Positions 1 to 5,849 of a stretch of 5,850 nucleotides of DNA are shown one piece after another. Each line of letters opens with the position of its first letter. Position 1 is the stretch's first letter. This DNA comes from Candidatus Hydrogenedentota bacterium (GTDB taxonomy: Bacteria > Hydrogenedentota > Hydrogenedentia > Hydrogenedentales > SLHB01). Made by a program: the position numbers and the translations under genes. The stretch spans positions 1-5,850 of the forward strand of contig PUOI01000554.1 in assembly GCA_003552765.1 (NCBI GenBank). The letters run 5' to 3'. The notes beneath the pieces were generated by a model. The model saw only the letters and a list, made by a program, of their open reading frames with translations. It did not search any database and had not been told where the DNA came from.

Positions 1-139
1 CACGAGTGATGGGCAATAGCCCAATAATCTCCTGAACCTTCAAGATGTCGAGCCCGTACGTCTCCGGCCCGAGCATGAAGGTCAAGTACTTCCCCGCCAA
101 GTGGGCGGTTCCCGTTTCCGCGGTGCTTGTTTCAGACAT
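1..139 (-). CDS. cheW: CheW-like chemotaxis coupling protein, N-terminal part (cut by window edge)
   Basis: The minus strand reads from an ATG at 139 down to the window edge, giving 46 codons with no stop. After about 15 polar, Thr/Ala/Glu-rich residues, the reading contains GKYLTFMLG, then YGLDILKVQEIIG and LPITR. This is the characteristic first part of the CheW domain, whose family pattern is roughly 'YLtF.Lg.E.yGidI.kVqEIi....it.vP'. CheW is a cytoplasmic adaptor that joins the histidine kinase CheA to methyl-accepting chemoreceptors. The start is well supported: AAGGAGGA (complement of 146-153) lies 6 bases upstream of the ATG. The gene is divergent from the ribosome/lipid block on the right, so it belongs to a different transcript. 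A CheW-type domain within a larger protein such as CheV cannot be excluded, because only the N-terminus is visible, but a start so close to the domain argues for a stand-alone CheW. Confidence 0.85.
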   Translation of the reverse strand, partial: MSETSTAETGTAHLAGKYLTFMLGPETYGLDILKVQEIIGLLPITR

Positions 140-356
140 TAACTGTCCTCCTTGAAAGCGTTTTCCCGTTACAAACCGTTTCCACGCGCCATCACACACG
201 GCGCCGTCTCGGTTCAACGCGGGAAAAGCCCCACACTTCACGCTTTTGGCAAGCGTGCGCTCTGAATCCAATCCGCTTCGCCGGCTCCATCCGGCAAAAC
301 GGAGCGGAAGCCTCTACCCCCGTGTCTGTTTCGTGAACCAGGACACCGAAAGATAA

Positions 357-404
357 GGTCATCCCCTTAGGTTTTCCTCTTGGGAGAAACCTAAGGCAAT
401 GACC
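357..404. repeat. Inverted repeat / hairpin with 18-base arms
   Basis: The left arm GGTCATCCCCTTAGGTTT (357-374) is the reverse complement of the right arm AAACCTAAGGCAATGACC (387-404) at 16 of 18 positions; the only mismatches are at 363-364 against 397-398. The 12-base middle can add a 3-bp CTC/GAG stem (377-379 with 384-386) closing a TTGG loop. No T-run follows on either strand, so it does not look like an intrinsic terminator. It also lies between two divergent gene starts, where neither flanking gene needs a terminator. It could be a regulator-binding palindrome, the fold of a small RNA, or a dispersed intergenic repeat. Confidence 0.75.
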
Positions 405-826
405 TCAAGGCAAGATGAGAAATCCCAGACACGGCAGCGCTTGGGCTCCACAAGGCGAGGGTTTTTGAAGCAGACGGCGCTAAAGCACACCAGGCAGACA
501 CGAGTAGCTCCCTTTCTAGCGTTCGGGTTGGTTCGCGATTTTTGCTGTAGCAAGCCCCATGCCCACATAGCCTTTGATCCCACGTTCTCGCCACACAAGG
601 ACTTAAGACGCATCGTGTCGAGGGGTTCCCCTTGACCGCAGTACAATTATCGGCGCCAAAGGCCCGGAGCTGTACATCCTTGAACCAGGATTCGGTTTGC
701 GAGCCGTCAGAAGAGGCGGCGATTGGAGAAAACAAGCGATACTGGCGGGGAGGCGTCCTGCTGGATTACAATAGATGTACGGGGATGTGGAATTCCCGAG
801 AGCCACGCGGTGTGGCCGAGATTTCT

Positions 827-856
827 TTGACTTGCAGGCGTGGCGTTTGCTACTCT
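827..856 (+). promoter_or_regulatory. Possible sigma-70-type promoter for yceD-rpmF
   Basis: TTGACT at 827-832 matches the -35 consensus at 5 of 6 positions. It is followed after 18 bases by TACTCT at 851-856, which matches the -10 consensus at only 3 of 6, including its first two bases and its final T. Transcription would begin about 35 bases before the yceD ATG. A better -10-like word, TACAAT at 767-772, has no matching -35 element. The call rests on position and partial consensus only. Confidence 0.3.
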
Positions 857-898
857 TATTGCTTCCCGCCTGCCTACCCTATGAAGGGGGTGAAGACC

Positions 899-1489
899 AT
901 GAGTACGCTCAAGATTTCCGTGGCGCTCGTGGCTGAGCACGACGTGACCGTGGACGCCGAGGCGCCGGTTTCGGAGCTTCAACCCGAAGGCGCGGCTGGG
1001 GCGCCGATAGAATCGGTTCACGTTCGAGGCTCGCTGGCCGAATTCGAGGATGGATACATGTTCCGGGGCGAAGTGTCGGGCACGTATCATCACGCCTGCG
1101 ACCGCTGTCTCGCTTCGGCGGAACATCCTTTTTCGCGCGAAGTGTTGTGGGTCTTCGTGGAGGGTTCGGCGGCCAACCTGGAAACCCAGGGAGAGGCTGG
1201 CGGCGAAGAGGAGATTGAACCGGAGGATGAAGATGCTCCGGCGGTAGGTGTGTATTCGGGCAATGTAATCGACCTTGCGCCGCAGACGTGGGAAGAGGTC
1301 GTGCTGGCCATCCCATTCAAGTTCCTGTGCCGGCCGGAGTGCGCCGGTCTGTGTCCTGGATGTGGGGCCAACCTCAACTTTGAGTCTTGCCGGTGCGCGG
1401 TCACCGAACCGGTGGAAACCAAGAACAACGGTCTTCAGGCCTTGGCGGAGCTGTTCCCGGACCTGAAGCCTGGACCTTTAGAGGAGTGA
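899..1489 (+). CDS. yceD: YceD/DUF177 family protein (large-subunit rRNA accumulation protein)
   Basis: This 196-residue protein belongs to the YceD (DUF177) family, which is linked to 23S rRNA accumulation and almost always encoded just before rpmF, as here. Visible marks are CDRC (Cys67, Cys70) in the middle, then CRPECAGLCPGCGANLN near the C-terminus (Cys144, Cys148, Cys152, Cys155), followed by Cys164 and Cys166. The CxxxC...LCPxCG.NLN pattern is the family's likely metal-binding signature. Between the cysteine groups lies a strongly acidic stretch (about 99-112, mostly Glu/Asp), probably a flexible loop. I chose ATG 899 because AGGGGG (885-890) sits 8 bases upstream and the family similarity begins there. 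The frame stays open upstream to about 632, but the extra residues look non-protein. An in-frame ATG at 881 is a weaker alternative. The gene ends 4 bases before rpmF, so the two are surely co-transcribed. Confidence 0.88.
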   Translation: MSTLKISVALVAEHDVTVDAEAPVSELQPEGAAGAPIESVHVRGSLAEFEDGYMFRGEVSGTYHHACDRCLASAEHPFSREVLWVFVEGSAANLETQGEAGGEEEIEPEDEDAPAVGVYSGNVIDLAPQTWEEVVLAIPFKFLCRPECAGLCPGCGANLNFESCRCAVTEPVETKNNGLQALAELFPDLKPGPLEE

Positions 1490-1493
1490 TTTC

Positions 1494-1676
1494 GTGGCGC
1501 TACCCAAGAAGAAGATAACGAAAACGCGCCGTAATACGCGGCGCGCCCATCATGCCCTGCGTCCGCCCGCGCTGACCGATTGCCAGAGTTGCGGTCACCG
1601 GATCCCGCCGCACCGCGTGTGCCCGAAGTGCGGTCATTACAAGGACCGCTTGGCGGTAAACACCGAGAACGACTAA
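1494..1676 (+). CDS. rpmF: Large ribosomal subunit protein bL32
   Basis: A 60-residue basic protein of normal L32 length. It starts with MALPKKKITKTRRNTRRAHHAL, matching the usual bL32 N-terminus (MAVPK+K.SK.RR..RRAHH). A zinc ribbon follows: CQSC (Cys30, Cys33) and CPKC (Cys43, Cys46), so this is the zinc-binding (C+) form rather than the cysteine-free paralogue found in some genomes. It is part of the 50S subunit. The start codon is GTG at 1494, fixed by the conserved N-terminus. Its ribosome site GAGGAG (1481-1486) lies inside the last codons of yceD, 7 bases upstream, which implies coupled translation of the two genes. The 137 bases after it hold no gene. Confidence 0.96.
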   Translation: MALPKKKITKTRRNTRRAHHALRPPALTDCQSCGHRIPPHRVCPKCGHYKDRLAVNTEND

Positions 1677-1813
1677 CGGCGGCGAACCGCGTCCTTGCTG
1701 GGTGGAGGCGCACGCCGTAAACCGTGAGCGCGGAGGTCTAGTCCCGGTGCGGCTCCAACGCGTGAGGACCCGCCAATGCTTAGGCGCTTCTTCTACTATA
1801 TTCGGAAACCGTA
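1677..1813. other. Intergenic gap between rpmF and plsX
   Basis: These 137 bases have no open frame of note and no clear terminator. An AT-richer patch at 1788-1802 contains TACTAT (1794-1799), a 4-of-6 match to a -10 element, but no -35 element stands at the right distance. A separate plsX promoter is possible but not shown. Confidence 0.35.
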
Positions 1814-2854
1814 ATGCGAATAGCTCTGGATGCCAACGGCTCCGACCGGGCGCCGGCGCCTGAGGTAGAGGCCGCAATCACTGTCGCGCGCGATCCCGCC
1901 GTGGAGTTGCTGTTGGTGGGAGACGAGACCCAACTGCACGAAGCCTTGAGCGCCCATGGCCGGGGCAAGATTCCCTCCAACATTTCCGTGGTCCACGCCT
2001 CCGAGTCGATCTCGATGCAGGATCCCCCGGTGCTGGCGGTGCGTCAGAAGAAGGATGCGTCCCTGCTGGTGGCGATGCGCCTAGTCAAGAATGGCGAAGC
2101 CAGCGCCTACGTCAGCGCGGGCAACACCGGCGCGGTCATGGTGGCCGCCCGGACCATCCTGGGGCTCATCAAGGGGGTGGGCCGCTCGGCGATTTGCCAG
2201 CGGCTTCCCACGTTGCGCGATCCCGCGCTGGTATTGGATTTGGGCGCCAACGTGGATTGCAGCGCGCGCCACCTCTGCGATTTTGCCGAGATGGGTGCGG
2301 CCTACGCCCAGCACGGGTTCAACGTGGACACGCCGCGCGTGGGCCTGCTGAACATTGGCGAAGAGCAAGCCAAGGGGAACGAGCTGGCCAAGCAGGTTCA
2401 TCGCAGCCTCAGCGTTGCCCCTCACATCAATTTCGTCGGCAACGTGGAGCCCAAGGGGATCTTCGAAGGCGGCGTCGACGTGGTGGTTTGCGACGGCTTC
2501 GTTGGCAACGTGGTGCTCAAGACGACCGAGGCCGTGGCGTCGCTCATAACGCAGCTCACATACCGCGAGATCAAGTCAACCTGGACAAGCACGCTCGGCG
2601 CGCAACTCAGTTCCGGCGCGTTCCGGCGGCTCAAGCATATCATTGATCCTAATGAACACCCCGGGGCCATGTTGATTGGCGTGAACGGCACGGTGTTTAT
2701 TCTGCACGGCGCAAGCACCGCGCGCGGAGTGGCGAACGCCATCATTGGCGCGCAGCGGGCCGTCGAGAAGAAGATCAACGAACATATCCGCCAAGGCATT
2801 GAGGAATTGCGCGATTCCGAGGCCTATCTCAATCAAAAGGAGCAGGGAGCGTGA
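1814..2854 (+). CDS. plsX: Phosphate acyltransferase PlsX
   Basis: This 346-residue protein, the usual length for the family, is the peripheral membrane enzyme that converts acyl-ACP and phosphate to acyl-phosphate, the acyl donor for PlsY in phosphatidic acid synthesis. Family signatures run in order: MRIALDANGSDRAP at the N-terminus, SAYVSAGNTGA (about 97-107), LDLGANVDC (141-149), GLLNIGEEQAKGNEL (177-191), FVGNVEPKGIFEGGVDVVVCDGFVGNVVLK across 207-236, and the C-terminal GVNGTVFILHGAS (289-301). The N-terminal motif is atypical: most members I know read D.MGGD, while this one reads DANGSD. ATG 1814 matches the family start exactly. The ribosome site is weak (GGAAA at 1804-1808). The stop overlaps the fabD start by 4 bases. 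There is no fabH between plsX and fabD, unlike many gammaproteobacteria. Confidence 0.95.
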   Translation: MRIALDANGSDRAPAPEVEAAITVARDPAVELLLVGDETQLHEALSAHGRGKIPSNISVVHASESISMQDPPVLAVRQKKDASLLVAMRLVKNGEASAYVSAGNTGAVMVAARTILGLIKGVGRSAICQRLPTLRDPALVLDLGANVDCSARHLCDFAEMGAAYAQHGFNVDTPRVGLLNIGEEQAKGNELAKQVHRSLSVAPHINFVGNVEPKGIFEGGVDVVVCDGFVGNVVLKTTEAVASLITQLTYREIKSTWTSTLGAQLSSGAFRRLKHIIDPNEHPGAMLIGVNGTVFILHGASTARGVANAIIGAQRAVEKKINEHIRQGIEELRDSEAYLNQKEQGA

Positions 2855-3744
2855 CCTATTTTTTGTTTCCCGGCCAAGGCAGCCAGGTGGTGGGCATGGG
2901 CCGGGATTTTTATGAAGCCTCACAAGCCGCGCGGGCCGTGCTGGACAAGGCGGAAGAGGTGCTCGGCCCAGGATTTCTCGACACGATCTTCGAAGGCGAG
3001 CAAGAGCAGTTGAACGACACGCGGATGGCGCAGCCCGCCCTCGTGGCGGTTGGCGCCGCCATCGCCCGCCATCTCATCGAAAATGGAGTGCGGCCCAGCG
3101 GATTCGCCGGCCACAGCATCGGCGAGATCACCGCCCTGACCGCTGCGGAGTCCCTTTCGCTGGTGGATGCGTTGCGCATCACCCGGCTTCGCGCCCTGTT
3201 CATGTCGGAAGGCGTGCCGCCCGGCGGCATGGCCGCGGTGACGGGCATTGACGCGGCCGTCATCGCCGATAATCTGCCGGAAGAAGTCAATGTGGCCAAT
3301 TACAATGGCCCCCAGCAGACGATCATTTCCGGGACGGAGGAAGGTCTCGCCGAAGCGGAAAAGCTATTGAAGGCGGCGGGCGCCCGGCGGGTCATTCGCT
3401 TGCAAGTTTCAGGTCCTTTTCACTCGCCCTACATGAAAGACGCGGCGGAAAAATTCAGCGAGGAACTCAAGGACGTCACCTTCAAACCGCCTAACGGCCG
3501 CTTCATATCCTCCGTCAGCGGATCGGAAGAACCGGATCCCGATCATATCCGCGAATTGCTAGGCGCCCAGGCTATCGCCCCCGTGCGATGGACCCAGGTC
3601 CTTCAATGCATTGGCCCGGCCCCAGCCGTGGAAGCGGGCCCCGGCAAAGTCCTCCAGGGCATCGCCAAACGCATGGAAGGCGCGCCCACCATCGCCCTCG
3701 CGGGCACGCTGGAGCAAGCCGGCGCCGTCGCGCAAGCGGGCTGA
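2851..3744 (+). CDS. fabD: Malonyl-CoA:ACP transacylase FabD
   Basis: This 297-residue protein (the family is usually about 300-315) moves malonyl from CoA to acyl carrier protein, supplying extender units for fatty-acid synthesis in the cytoplasm. It shows the N-terminal FPGQGSQ (6-12), the nucleophile elbow GHSIGE with Ser89, RLRALFM with the probable malonyl-binding Arg114, the catalytic His191 in VSGPFHSPYM, RWTQVL with Gln249 (240s-250), and the C-terminal EAGPGKVLQGIAKR (261-274). The start is GTG at 2851, overlapping the plsX stop as GTGA. AAAGGAG (2836-2842) is placed 8 bases upstream, and the conserved FPGQG motif follows directly, so no longer N-terminus is expected. All expected active-site positions appear intact. 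Confidence 0.96.
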   Translation: MTYFLFPGQGSQVVGMGRDFYEASQAARAVLDKAEEVLGPGFLDTIFEGEQEQLNDTRMAQPALVAVGAAIARHLIENGVRPSGFAGHSIGEITALTAAESLSLVDALRITRLRALFMSEGVPPGGMAAVTGIDAAVIADNLPEEVNVANYNGPQQTIISGTEEGLAEAEKLLKAAGARRVIRLQVSGPFHSPYMKDAAEKFSEELKDVTFKPPNGRFISSVSGSEEPDPDHIRELLGAQAIAPVRWTQVLQCIGPAPAVEAGPGKVLQGIAKRMEGAPTIALAGTLEQAGAVAQAG

Positions 3745-3986
3745 TGGAGCCGGGCCCGTTTGCCAAACGCTGGGCGCTGAGCCGGAAATCCGAAGACGCT
3801 TTCGCGTTAATTCGCGGTTGCTACACTTCACTGGGTAGGGGATTGCGAGGTGCACAAGAATAACCGCGAATGACCGCGAATACACGCGAAGAAGGTCGGC
3901 AGGGCCTTATTCAAGGGGGGCATGTGCGCCATGGGTGTTGGGGAAACCAGAAGTAGTAACAAGAACCTTTAGCGAGCGGAGGGAAA
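3745..3986. other. Intergenic gap between fabD and fabG with repeats
   Basis: A 242-base gap that contains no acpP or other recognisable gene. Just after the fabD stop, 3754-3775 can fold into an 8-bp stem (GCCC/GGGC plus GTTT/AAAC, with a 3-base bulge at 3769-3771). There is no T-run after it, so it is at best a weak terminator. The 10-bp repeat element follows at 3801-3890. The last part holds only the fabG ribosome site. No promoter with both boxes was found. Confidence 0.5.
3801..3890. repeat. Inverted and tandem 10-bp CGCGAA repeat element
   Basis: On the right, three 10-base units stand head to tail: TAACCGCGAA, TGACCGCGAA and TACACGCGAA (3861-3890). On the left, two units stand in the opposite orientation: TTCGCGTTAA and TTCGCGGTTG (3801-3820). 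The left arm 3801-3819 is the reverse complement of 3862-3880 at 17 of 19 positions, enclosing about 42 bases. The element therefore combines a helical-turn tandem repeat with a long-range hairpin. The arrangement resembles short dispersed intergenic repeats; it is not CRISPR, as there are no spacers. Confidence 0.75.
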
Positions 3987-4724
3987 ATGAGTAACGACAA
4001 CGTTGAACAGATTGTGCTGGTAACCGGTGGCGGGCGGGGCATTGGCCGGGCCTGTGCGCAGGCCTTCGCGGAAAGCGGCGCCAAGGTCGCCATTTGCGAC
4101 CTGTCGCTTGAGGTGGTGGAGCAAACCGCCAGCGAACTGGGCTCCAATGTGAAAGGCTACGCCGCCGACGTCACCGATCGCGAAGCGGTGGACAAACTCT
4201 TCAAGAGCATCGAACAGGACTTCGGAACCGTCAACGTCCTTGTGAACAACGCCGGGATCAACCGCGACACGCTGCTCATGCGGATGAAGGACGCCGACTG
4301 GGAGAGCGTCATCCAGACGAATCTGAACAGCGCTTTCTATTGCTGCCGGGCAGCGGCGCGCGGAATGATCAAGCAGCGCTGGGGCCGCATCGTCAACATG
4401 TCCTCCATCATTGGCCTGCGGGGACAAGGCGGCCAGACCAACTACGCCGCGTCCAAGGCTGGGCTTATCGCCTTTGGGAAATCGCTGGCGCAAGAACTCG
4501 CCTCGCGCAATATCACGGTCAACGCCGTTTGTCCGGGGTACATCGAGACGAGCATGACCAACGAATTGAGCGACGAGCAGAAGGCCGCGATCGTCGAGCG
4601 GGTGCCGATGGGCCGCGTGGGCTCGCCGGAGGAAGTTGCCCGCGTCGTGCAGTTTCTCGCCAGCCCCGCTGCCTCCTACATAACCGGCGCCGCCATCCCC
4701 GTTGACGGCGGCTTGGCCATGTAA
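3987..4724 (+). CDS. fabG: 3-oxoacyl-ACP reductase FabG
   Basis: A 245-residue classical short-chain dehydrogenase/reductase of standard FabG length. It reduces beta-ketoacyl-ACP to beta-hydroxyacyl-ACP in the elongation cycle, using NADPH in characterised members. The Rossmann cofactor loop TGGGRGIG is at 13-20, the NNAG motif at 87-90, and the catalytic set is complete: Asn112, Ser140, Tyr153 and Lys157 (YAASK). The C-terminus PVDGGLAM is typical. ATG 3987 has GGAGG at 3978-3982, only 4 bases away, and the protein begins just before the first beta strand as expected. It follows fabD on the same strand after a repeat-bearing gap, so it may be read through from plsX-fabD or have its own promoter. 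Position next to fabD supports FabG over another SDR. No acpP follows, which is unusual for this locus. Confidence 0.93.
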   Translation: MSNDNVEQIVLVTGGGRGIGRACAQAFAESGAKVAICDLSLEVVEQTASELGSNVKGYAADVTDREAVDKLFKSIEQDFGTVNVLVNNAGINRDTLLMRMKDADWESVIQTNLNSAFYCCRAAARGMIKQRWGRIVNMSSIIGLRGQGGQTNYAASKAGLIAFGKSLAQELASRNITVNAVCPGYIETSMTNELSDEQKAAIVERVPMGRVGSPEEVARVVQFLASPAASYITGAAIPVDGGLAM

Positions 4725-4792
4725 GGCCGTAGTCTGCCCGCTCCAACCTGCTGCGACTCCATCCCCCATCGTTCCCGGCTTACTCGTTTGGC

Positions 4793-4833
4793 CGCCGGGC
4801 CGCACCGGAAAAACTCCGGTTCGCGGCCCGGCG
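4793..4833 (+). terminator. GC-rich hairpin after fabG, possible terminator without T-run
   Basis: An 11-bp perfect outer stem (4793-4803 with 4823-4833, nearly all G-C) continues into a 6-bp stem, ACCGGA (4804-4809) with TCCGGT (4815-4820). A 2-base bulge (4821-4822) separates them, and the loop is AAAAC. This 17-bp structure starts about 70 bases after the fabG stop and ends 65 bases before the next start. No U-tract follows on either strand, so it would be a non-classical terminator, a 3'-end stabiliser of the fab transcript, or a structure in the leader of the next gene. Confidence 0.45.
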
Positions 4834-4898
4834 CACGCGTTTGATACCATAGGCGCTTATCGAACCCGCCTCACCATGTATTCCTATTGGAGACCCCC

Positions 4899-5849
4899 AT
4901 GAAACAACAGTTCGTCGATATGCTTCAGGAAGGTGACTTCGTCAGCGATTACTTCATCGCGGCGCGAAAGGACCTGCGCGATTTGCAGTCCGGGGGGAAG
5001 TTCCTGGGCATGGTGTTCAGGGACCGCACCGGCGAGATTGGCGGCGTGCTGTGGCAGAATGCGCCCGCCGTCGCCAAACTGTTTGAGGTGGGTGATGTGG
5101 TCCGCGTGCGGGGTACGGTCAACACGTATCAGGATCGCCCCCAGATCCGCGTGGAACAAGTGCTTCCCTTACGGGAATCGGAATACGATCCCGCCGATTT
5201 GGCGGCCGCCCTGGATAATGTGGAGGAACTTCATAACGCCTTCACCGGCATTCTGAGCCAGGTCCAGGATCCATGGCTGCGCAAGCTAGTGGACGCCTTT
5301 CTGGAGGACGAGGCCTTCGTCGAGCAGTTCAAGGCGGCGGCGGCCGGAAAGAAGTGGCATCACGCCTATCGCGGCGGTCTCCTCGAACATTGCCATGAGA
5401 TGGCGCGTTGCGCGGAGACCATGTGCGAGCTTTTCTCCGGGATCAACCGCGACCTCCTCCTCACGGCCGTTTTGTTGCACGATGTGGGCAAGCTCGAGGA
5501 AATGACCCACGGCGTGTATGTGGACTACACCAGCGCGGGGAAACTCCTCGGCCATCTCGCCATCGGCATGGACATGGTGCAGCAACGGATAGACGCCATC
5601 GAGGGGTTCCCCGAAAACCTGCGGCTCCAGTTGCTCCACTGCGTGCTGGCCCATCACGGCGAACTCCAAACCGGATCGCCCGTGCTGCCGAAAACCCTTG
5701 AAGCGCTTGTCCTCTATCACTGCGACAACATGAGCGCGCAAACCAACGCGTTTGACCGGGTCGTGACCGAAACCAAGGACCGGGACCGGGTGTGGTCGGA
5801 CTACATCGGAATGATTGGCCGCCAGATCTGGACGCGGGACGAGGATTAA
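4899..5849 (+). CDS. YhaM-like 3'-5' exoribonuclease (OB-fold plus HD domain)
   Basis: This 316-residue protein has the layout and length of Bacillus YhaM (about 314 residues), a cytoplasmic 3'-5' exoribonuclease. An N-terminal OB-fold-type nucleic-acid binding segment covers about residues 12-90 (GGKFLGMVFRDRTGEIGGVLW, then GDVVRVRGTVNTY). An HD phosphohydrolase domain covers about 155-285. Metal-ligand candidates are all present: His164 in GGLLEHC, His194-Asp195 in LLHDVGKLEE, His219 in LLGHLAIG, His252-His253 in AHHGELQTGSP and Asp276 in YHCDNM. ATG 4899 is preferred, with GGAG at 4889-4892 placed 6 bases upstream; a TTG at 4887 would overlap that site. It stands apart from fabG by 174 bases and a hairpin, so it is probably its own unit. 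The function rests on family resemblance: HD domains also occur in nucleotidases, but the OB-HD pairing is specific for YhaM. Confidence 0.88.
   Translation: MKQQFVDMLQEGDFVSDYFIAARKDLRDLQSGGKFLGMVFRDRTGEIGGVLWQNAPAVAKLFEVGDVVRVRGTVNTYQDRPQIRVEQVLPLRESEYDPADLAAALDNVEELHNAFTGILSQVQDPWLRKLVDAFLEDEAFVEQFKAAAAGKKWHHAYRGGLLEHCHEMARCAETMCELFSGINRDLLLTAVLLHDVGKLEEMTHGVYVDYTSAGKLLGHLAIGMDMVQQRIDAIEGFPENLRLQLLHCVLAHHGELQTGSPVLPKTLEALVLYHCDNMSAQTNAFDRVVTETKDRDRVWSDYIGMIGRQIWTRDED

Larger units (their letters stand above)
140..898. other. Divergent intergenic region with no convincing gene
   Basis: About 760 bases separate the divergent cheW and yceD starts. Open frames here (about 65-140 codons, both strands) overlap each other, lack convincing ribosome sites and give low-complexity Arg/Ser/Pro/Cys-rich translations with no motif I recognise. 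No tRNA, rRNA or tmRNA-like core is visible. It contains the cheW ribosome site (146-153), a strong inverted repeat (357-404), minor hairpins (for example GCCAC/GTGGC at 802-816) and a possible promoter at 827-856. By eye the middle part (about 350-650) is less GC-rich than the flanking genes. It may be regulatory DNA, a decayed gene or an undescribed non-coding RNA; nothing visible decides between these. Confidence 0.6.

Noticed and set aside
281..320. Small GCCGG/CCGGC hairpin upstream of cheW
   Set aside because: Only five base pairs in GC-rich DNA, expected by chance, with no T-run or other supporting signal.
632..650. Promoter suggested by TTGACC and TACAAT
   Set aside because: The two words are separated by only a few bases, far less than the roughly 17 needed for a sigma-70 promoter.
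359..735. Overlapping minus-strand frames of 95 and 114 codons
   Set aside because: They overlap each other in different frames, have no ribosome site I can see, show no recognisable motif, and one runs through the inverted repeat.
632..898. N-terminal extension of the YceD frame
   Set aside because: The frame is open back to 632, but the extra 89 codons look like untranslated DNA (Cys/Arg/Ser-rich, no family similarity), and a good ribosome site stands just before ATG 899.
2194..2646. 150-codon plus-strand frame inside plsX
   Set aside because: Arg/Gln/Ala-rich out-of-frame reading of plsX; the plsX frame carries all family motifs across the same bases.
3861..3890. CRISPR-like tandem repeat
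   Set aside because: Units are 10 bases long and directly adjacent without spacers, so this is a simple tandem repeat, not a CRISPR array.
3969..4850. 293-codon open frame on the minus strand opposite fabG
   Set aside because: It is a shadow of the strongly coding fabG strand in GC-rich DNA. The translation is low-complexity with no motif, and fabG has an intact active site on the plus strand.
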